This document shows, piece after piece, positions 57,569 through 64,000 of a stretch of DNA of 64,000 bases. Position 1 is the first letter of the stretch; the number at the start of each line of letters is the position of its first letter. Source of the DNA: Siphonodentalium dalli (taxonomy: Eukaryota > Mollusca > Scaphopoda > Gadilida > Siphonodentaliidae); the NCBI GenBank assembly GCA_032622095.1, contig CP136061.1, forward strand, positions 231,380,944-231,444,943, written 5' to 3'. The position numbers were made by a program, and so were the translations under genes. The notes under the pieces were generated by a model, which saw only the letters and a program-made list of their open reading frames with translations, was not told the origin of the DNA and ran no database searches.

Positions 57569-58139
57569 GTGTGTGGGGTGCGCAAGCCAGATTGCTCTGC
57601 CGTAATTTCGCTGTCTACGTACAACCAGTTTGTGTTAACTATTTGTTTCCCGTTCAAATTAATGGTGATGTCTGTTCAACTCAATCTGGAATAAACCAAG
57701 AATATATCGTTCGGTTCGTAAGGTGACTGATATTTAGGCCACTATTTTTGAATATGCATTTTTTTTGGGTCACCGAAGCAGTTAATTGGACCACCCCATT
57801 ATTGAAGATAAACCTGGCACTGTTGGTGGGTACGTGTCGGGGGAGGGGTGGGTCTGTTAGTAAGTTTTTGGTGATAGTAGGTCATGCGATAGAGGTCTGG
57901 AATCAATTAAAGTCGTTGAGTTCTGAGCCGAATTGCTCAAGTCTGAGGGCAACACGAGTCGCGAGCAATCGGACTGGCGAGTCCGATTGCGTAGCTCGCT
58001 TGCTCAAGATGTTAGTGGACGCTGGCTGATGTCCAGGTCTTCTTCGCCAAATTCCTCATACATATATACCCTATAGACAAGCCAACAACCGACTCCTCTA
58101 TGAACTTGTATAAATTATTCAGTCCAAAAGTCATGCAGT
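57569..58139. other. Non-coding stretch
   Basis: GCGAGCAATCGG/CCGATTGC words continue on this side (57945-58010), matching those left of the insertion. The frame 57748-58029 has no domain. Confidence 0.4.
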
Positions 58140-58365
58140 AGGTTTTTAAATTTTAAATTGGATTGGTCTTTCGTGTTGACTATGCCGGATGATTCCATGG
58201 ATCCACAACTCTCTGACTAAAGGCATTTTTCTTTTATCTTTTGTCCCTCCTCGTATGTATAATTTAAAGTTGTGTTCTCTTGTCATGGAATTGGTATATG
58301 TTGTCAAAATATTATTTTTTTCCGGGTCATAATTATGGAACATTTTACAGCATTCAATCATCTTT
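58140..58365 (-). mobile_element. CR1/L2-like reverse-transcriptase tail, second locus
   Basis: A minus-strand frame reads ECCKMFHNYDPEKNNI, then TREHNFKLY. After a frameshift another reads FSQRVVDPWN. These correspond to the (I/V)YKxxxGxYDP, TRGHxxKLY and F(S/T)QRVVxxWNSLP blocks also seen at 46.5 kb. Only about 75 residues survive. It is a decayed fragment of a different copy or family from the 46-kb one. Confidence 0.68.
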
Positions 58366-60917
58366 CTCTACGATGTTTCACCAACACAGCTCCCGCCATG
58401 AAATGGTTAAAAAACAAAGACCGTTCCCCCGCCCAGCCCGTGGGATCGTGTTCAATCAAACGACGTTGACGTCACTCGACGTAAATGAAGTGAAAAAAAT
58501 AATAGCATCATCGCATGCATAACAAGATCTTGAAATAGCATGTAATAATTATTCGAGAAACATCAAAGATGATCAGCTAGAAGATTATCGGTCGGGCGTG
58601 TAATAAACACAGAACCGCACGTGTGTTACTGGCCGATAGTTTATGGCATTCATGCATTCGGTCCCTCGTGCTATCCTTACGCCATCGCACTCACGATAAA
58701 CTGATTGCCAGGAACGAACAATGGCACATATTTATGGCATATATAGTTGGGATACCGGTACTCCTGACTTCGGTGATCGATTTAATTTTTATCTTATGTA
58801 ATTCGCATACCATTATCACTTATTAGTATGTTTAGACAGCACATCGCCTACATATTAAACCTAAAAATTATTTGAATGAACTTATTCATCCCTAATTACG
58901 TATTGACACCTCTATCGGTTTTTCTTTAACCTCGCTTCCTTCAATTAATCTAAAGGCTACCCATGTGGAACATTTTCACAAAGTGCCATCAAATTATCAG
59001 AAAAATAATTTAATGCTACAAACTCGAAGCAGATGTTAAAATGCAAAGGCTTTTTGCGTGCCAATAATAAAATTGTTAGAATTCAAATATTCCCTGCACC
59101 TAATGAAGCCGCCTTCCTTTGCGCGAGCGGTTTATTGCGGAGCATCTGTTGCCGCTGGTGCATGTACTCTGTAGTTCTGTCAGTCAACGAGGCGGGCTGG
59201 GAATAAATATTTCAACAGATCGCTCCTTTCAGAAATCACACCGGTGTTGATATGTAATCGTACGGTGCGGTGAATACAAATATTTCGAAAAGAATGGAAT
59301 AGCGATCATTTCTCGTAAATATCGAGTATTAGGATCCACGCATATGTTCTCAATGTCTGTGTTAATGATCATGAGGTCATTCAGTTGAGCCGTCAAGTCC
59401 GTACGGATCTATTGCATGTCGGGCTGTATGTAACCCAAACCCTAATTTTTTTCCAAAACCAAACATTCGTACTAATCGCTATGTATTTGTACCCACTCTA
59501 GAGTTTTCTTGTTACAATTTGGATTAATAACATTACAAAACAACTTCATATATAGGTTTTAATAAAGGGCACATATTTATGCCATCCGGGTGGATGCCTA
59601 ACCCGGAGCGACAAGAAGGGAGATTCAAGAGTGTCCTTTATCTCAATATACTATACATGCATAAATGTCCTGATATCTAAGCTTTCAAACAAGAAAAGGT
59701 GGTTATATATCATGTCACGCAAAAACATTTCTAAGTTGAATGGCATTGGAAATATTGAGGCCATATCCGTACGGGCCATGGGCTTGGAGGGCTGCAGCCC
59801 CAAACGTTTTTAATGCTCAAAATTCGGGCAAATTGCAGATATCTTCGGTTAAATTCGTGGAATTTTCCAGCAAATTGAATGGTATTTCAGAGGGGAATCG
59901 TGGCAATTACATTATTTTTCATATTTCTCCCCGAATTATACATATTTCATATTTTATGTTAATTTTAACCTATTTTGTTATATGTATGTGTGTATATATA
60001 CAAGGCATATTATACAAATACTCTGTTACAACCATGTGTATGTCTTGTAACAAAATTAGGGCAAAAAGTCTCAGCCATGCCCCCCCCCCCCAGCCCTAAA
60101 TAATTGGGCGTCCGTATGCGGCTATGATTATGCTAAGTTATTGGTACGGGGCATCACCAACTTGATCTCATCGTGGCTCATGAGTGCAAATGTTTTACTC
60201 ACTATCGGCTTGTCACCATCAAGTGACGTCAGCACAATCGCGTGTTATATCCTATCCGTATTCCGTATTCTACATGCACCAAACCACAACCGAGTACCCT
60301 CTTTCAGGTGGGTCGCTATGTTGAAGATAAAACTCATCTGATAAAGATGGTCGGCGTAAACATCTGGAGCAACATCACACCATGACCACAATTATAACTG
60401 ACATATATGACCCATAAGTACCCACAAGTCACGTAATTTCGATGTAATTTTGTGGTATACAGTTACACTATGGTGTCCTCTTAGCATTTTATGAGCTTAT
60501 GGCCTCACGATATCTAAAGGTAGATTAGCCCCCTTCTATTCACCAAGACACGATAAAGTTTCTGGTGTGGTGTTTTGATCAATCGAGAGTTGTATTTTAT
60601 CATCGATCATCATATATTATATGCGGTTGTCGGTTGTATAATAAAAGTGTCATTATTGTGATAAAAATGTGTGTCACATAGTTCATACACCGATCTCTGT
60701 GCAACGCCAACTCGATTATTGGGGAAGCTGCGTCTGGTCGTATTATAACCTGCCATGGCGGTGGGTCTTTCTGAGTAATCTCTGGTTTGGAAGAAAACAG
60801 TTGATACTCTCAATAAATATACTGATATCATATTTCTAGCAACCATCAATGCCGGCAGATGCCGAACTCCTTTGGGCGATGAAATGAGATATGTGGCGAG
60901 ATACACACACCCTGGCC
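58366..60917. other. Non-coding stretch
   Basis: Frames of 60-119 codons occur (58272-58522, 58623-58826, 59740-60099), the last with a C10 tract at 60079-60090. None has a domain. No repeat or hairpin was recognised. Confidence 0.4.
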
Positions 60918-61697
60918 AATCAATTCAATTCAATTTATTAGTATTCTGATCATCAAGGTAGATATAACAGAAACATGGTTATTACAAATATCGGTGCAAA
61001 TATAAATTTGTTTTGCATGAATGCACATTTAGATATATAATATAGTTGTGTATACAATAGTGTCTTGATCTGTATATAATTATATATTTTTTTTCCTGAT
61101 AGATTATTGTTATTAATTTCGGCGTATTGGTTAGGTGTTCGGTCAATGGATGTGGATTTTGAATGGTTTAAATGATTCAGCCTCAAGAGGAGTCAGATTA
61201 TATATATATAGTATATACTCGTGGCGCTTATAAAATAAGCGCATCTACAGCGATAAACTATTATATTGGTGTTGGGGTCCTTCTTTATACAATTTGGTAC
61301 ATGTAAGAAACAAGTATGTTATATCGGTATATTTTGAAGGTGGGTTACTTGTTTGTCTGAAAGTGTAGCCTCTATCAATGATCTTTTTTATAAAAACTGA
61401 GAGATTCTTGGTAATTCTTCTGTTGTGGTTATTGAATAGTGCTGCTAACTTGTTAGCGTTTGGTCTCTGGTAATAGTATGGTCTCAGGTATTGTACGCGT
61501 ATGTCTTGGAGTTCAATACATTTAAGGATGACATGATACTCATCGCCTATTTCTGAGTTGCAGAGGGTACACAATCTATCCGAATATGCGGCATTGGTCC
61601 ACGCGCCATATTCTATTGGGAGTTTATGGTTCCTGGTACGGAAGAGAAGGATGCTTGCACGACTCGGTGGTTTGTTATTGATAGGTAACTTTCTCGT
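60918..61697 (-). mobile_element. Non-LTR retrotransposon 3' end with (AATTG)n tail
   Basis: A minus-strand frame, open from about 61697 to 61245, reads RNHKLPIEYGAWTN, then RLCTLCNSEIGDEYHVILKC and YLRPYYYQRPNANKLAAL. This is the C-terminal zinc-knuckle region (CxxC...H...C) downstream of reverse transcriptase in a widespread group of marine invertebrate LINEs. The 3' untranslated part ends in AATAAATTGAATTGAATTG on the minus strand (60918-60937), a microsatellite tail. The 5' side stops at the inverted-repeat element at 61715. The reading frame is intact over ~150 codons, so this copy is younger than its relative at 27.9 kb. Confidence 0.85.
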
Positions 61698-61714
61698 TCA
61701 AATGATATTGAGCC

Positions 61715-61910
61715 GTACTTCACTGTAGGTGAAGATCCCAACTCGAAACTTCACGATTTAAGTGACTTTGTTAGCGATTTTGCGTTGCGTTTCTTGCAAT
61801 TATGGAATTTCTCCTAGATAAATAATTGAATGTTTATTGCGATATCGGTTCACAAAAGTCACAGAAAAGCATGCAATTTATTGTTGGGACCTTCACCTAC
61901 AGTGAAGTAC
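61715..61910. mobile_element. Small inverted-repeat element (196 bp)
   Basis: GTACTTCACTGTAGGTGAAG, then (A/G)TCCCAAC, lies at 61715-61742. Its complement lies at 61883-61910 with one mismatch in 28. The interior is AT-rich with no frame. No target duplication is clear. The CACTG near the end is suggestive of CACTA or Chapaev-type termini but not diagnostic. Confidence 0.8.
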
Positions 61911-62982
61911 ATTATTAAGGAACAGATAACAATTAAGAACTATATTCCCCGTGTTTAATTTTTTCCACTTTATAAGGTTCCCTGTCAAAACTTCAAAAAG
62001 TTCCCAAGTTTTCCACTGGTGGAATATGATCTCTACGGGCGTCAGCCATAGTAGAGATTCATGGCATGATCTAGTGGATCTTATTTGTTCGAAATGAAAT
62101 TCCCGTCCTTACATATATTACATTGGCGATGCAAGCGTCACAGAAACCCATGCTCTGAGCTTTGTTCCTCTGTGAACCGGCGTATAAGTATAAGTATAAG
62201 CTCTGCCTGGACCAAGACGTTCAGATATAAATTGAAACCGTTTGCACCCGATGAACTATCGAAAACCAAATTTCCAAAACAAATTTTTATCTTTACATAC
62301 TATACATTGGCGGGGAAAGCACTTATCCGGTCTCATGATATATACGAGGTCTGCTCATAGACGTTCAGATATGAATCGAAAGCGTGTGCACATGACGAGG
62401 TATCGAAAACAGCAAATAAACTTGCGCTAAGAGTCCGCATCAGACGGCAGAAACAATAAACAAGGCACGCGTCTAACATCTGAAACCTGTATCGAATTGT
62501 TATTTACGGCTTATGTGTCCAATAACAGTTGTTGCGGGCGAGAACGACCCCAGAGAAGAATGAAGTACGGTTATCATGTTCCAAACTGGGATTGAACTTC
62601 ACTTTCGTCAATATAACAGCTAAATTACTAGAAAAATTACCGTAGCCTGTACGGTAACAACAAACCATTAAGGCAAATTGTTTTCTGACAAACCCAAAAA
62701 AGAATGGTTGTAAATTAGCAAGATCGTGGATCGTCTTAATGAAATGAGAAGGCATGCTTTTACAACAGGCTTCAACGTATGCTGTGAGATGTATAGCTGG
62801 TGTCTGCGGCTTCACGTGCAAGCAGGAAGCGCGCTTGTCAGAAATTCTCTGTCAGTCTGTGAGGATGAAGTGATTTTTGTGTTCCTGTAGTGATTATTTG
62901 AGCGGAGTCTGAACAGGCTCTCCGTGAGCTAGGATTCCCAAATGCGCGTCCTTCTAACTCTGTTCTTCTTTCTTTCGTTTAG
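61911..62982. other. Wnt5 upstream intron or 5' flank
   Basis: No coding exon is recognised. Two ~190-bp parts (about 62083-62230 and 62262-62395) share TTCAGATAT, CATTGGCG, CCAAA and related words, a diverged tandem duplication. The last ~25 bases before 62981 are a good polypyrimidine tract (CTGTTCTTCTTTCTTTCG). The minus-strand frame 62504-62821 has no domain. Confidence 0.45.
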
Positions 62983-63242
62983 GAATCTCGGAATTCGACC
63001 GTTCGAAGCATGGAGAAACCCTCAATTATACATGTTAGGAGCTCAACCACTATGTACTCAACTAAAAGGACTATCGCGGGCGCAAATAAAAATGTGCACT
63101 CTTTATCAGGATCATATGCAAAGCATCGGAAGGGGTGCAAAAGCCGGCATAGGGGAGTGCCAGTTTCAATTCAGATTCCGCAGGTGGAATTGCACTGTGT
63201 TCGAAAATGATTCTTCAGTATTCGGACCAGCTATCAGAAAAG
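62983..63242 (+). CDS. Wnt5: Wnt5, internal coding exon
   Basis: The exon encodes part of a secreted, lipid-modified Wnt ligand. Wnt5 acts mainly through Frizzled/ROR/Ryk in beta-catenin-independent signalling and planar polarity. The 260-base exon is bounded by TTCTTTCGTTTAG and GTGAGC. It reads NLGIRPFEAWRNPQLYMLGA, then QPLCTQLKGLS, LYQDHMQSIGRGAK and ECQFQFRFRRWNC, ending AIRKG. The IGAQPLC(S/T)QL, LCxLYQDHM and ECQ(Y/F)QFRxRRWNC pattern is specific to Wnt5 among Wnt subfamilies. Four Wnt cysteines are present. NCT and NDS are N-glycosylation sequons. The first base completes a split codon, probably Trp (TG/G) as in other Wnt5 proteins. The last base, G, starts the next split codon at the conserved Wnt intron before the AFxYA block. 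The ATG at 62942 lies in intron and is not a start. The signal-peptide exon and the remaining exons are not seen here. Confidence 0.95.
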
Positions 63243-64000
63243 GTGAGCTTTATTAGAGATATGCATTCTATTTTCTGTTATAATAATTTCAAATTGATCA
63301 AGTGGATTCAGTTCGAAATTTAAACTTTGGAATATCATATTATTCGTTTGTAGGGATGTTCAAAGGATATTAACAGACGGCATATATACACAGACAAATA
63401 TATGCAACTCCAGTAATTCATTTGTAGGGATGCTCGTGAGATAACAAGATTGTTTGTTTGCTGAAAATCCCATTACACATGAATGACTGGAAACCAGTTA
63501 ACTATACATACAGCAACGAGTTCCCATTCCGTTTCTGACCGCAAGGTCACAAAAACACGCGAAATTGAAGTAAGCGTATACATCTATTGACGCATCTATC
63601 TTCTCCAACAATGCTATACGCACAGTACAGTACTTGGTTGTTCGTCTGTTTAGATGAGTTTTATTGTTCTCGAACAGACTAACTCACTGTGTATTGGTGT
63701 CAAAATGTTTCTACCGTGAGTTTTTTTGACATTTTATCCACGAGTTCCTGTGTAAATGAAGTTTAATTCTTACAGGACAACATTCGTCCGGACTCGGAAC
63801 GGATCATTTCAAATCTACCGAAAGTGTCAACCACATTCCTGTGAGTGTTAGTGACAATGCTGTATGTATATGAGTTCAGGGTCAATACTGACATGTATTA
63901 ATTTGTATCCACGCGGCTTTATATCCAAAAAGTGCCAAGCAAAACTGGAGAAACCGTTCCAGCCATCATCTTAAAGATTGTTATCAGAAAAATAACCTCC
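63243..64000 (+). other. Wnt5 intron (continues beyond the window)
   Basis: It begins with a GTGAGC donor. A 74-bp-spaced direct repeat, TTTGTAGGGATG(T/C)TC, lies at about 63347 and 63421. No exon with the expected Wnt SRETAFxYA-type start was found. A splice-bounded 65-base open segment at 63776-63840 is discussed under findings. Confidence 0.6.

Noticed and set aside
62942-62982. ATG at 62942 as the Wnt5 start
   Set aside because: The bases are a polypyrimidine tract ending in AG, and the conserved protein begins after the splice site. Although the encoded residues look hydrophobic, they are intron.

Overview
This window is from an animal nuclear genome, most likely a marine invertebrate bilaterian. 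The reasons are a metazoan Wnt exon with consensus splice sites, an F-box/LRR gene of the FBXL14 type, long AT-rich non-coding stretches, GTACAT-type simple repeats, and a dense load of small non-autonomous DNA transposons and worn-down non-LTR retrotransposons. A lophotrochozoan (mollusc-like) source would fit, but the sequence does not settle the phylum. Nothing looks prokaryotic: there are no operons, rRNA genes, tRNA genes or CRISPR arrays.

Only two host genes are well supported. At the left, an intron-free FBXL14 orthologue lies on the minus strand (3466-4746), with an E-box/ETS cluster and a CCAAT box just upstream. At the far right, one internal coding exon of Wnt5 lies on the plus strand (62983-63242), followed by intron to the end of the window. 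The signal-peptide exon was not found and may lie inside or outside the window. About 58 kb separates the two genes, and apart from repeats and a few weak open frames I see no further host gene there.

The intergenic space is a record of transposition. Three groups of short elements target TTAA: a palindrome-bearing group ending TTAACCC (seven loci), a ~500-bp group ending TTAAAGGCACG (three copies), and a 270-475-bp group ending TTAAAGGTACTCAATCC (six copies plus a fragment). hAT-like elements sit at 2252-2764 (perfect 8-bp target duplication), 37029-37592 (poly-G inverted ends) and 31115-31367 (double hairpin). Further foldback elements lie at 696-1059, 9893-10490, 14981-15163, 34829-35000, 36851-37010, 44733-44959 and 61715-61910. 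A nested composite lies at 12612-13858.

Retroelement remains include one retropepsin fragment (16326-17264) and several 3' ends of non-LTR elements (27.9, 29.4, 30.1-30.8, 46.5-47.1, 58.1-58.4 and 60.9-61.7 kb), three of them with short pentanucleotide tails. Tandem repeats include a 511-bp unit (41007-42313), a 129-bp unit inside a hairpin-headed element (39346-40168) and a duplicated ~530-bp segment (43855-45230).

The least explained pattern is the motif AACGCTCTTTAT (reverse AATAAAGAGCGTT). It recurs more than fifteen times, usually as pairs 40-48 bp apart around a partly conserved spacer, both inside and outside the recognised repeat families. All repeat calls rest on alignments made by eye; superfamily names come from end sequence and target-site duplications, not from transposase genes, which are absent.
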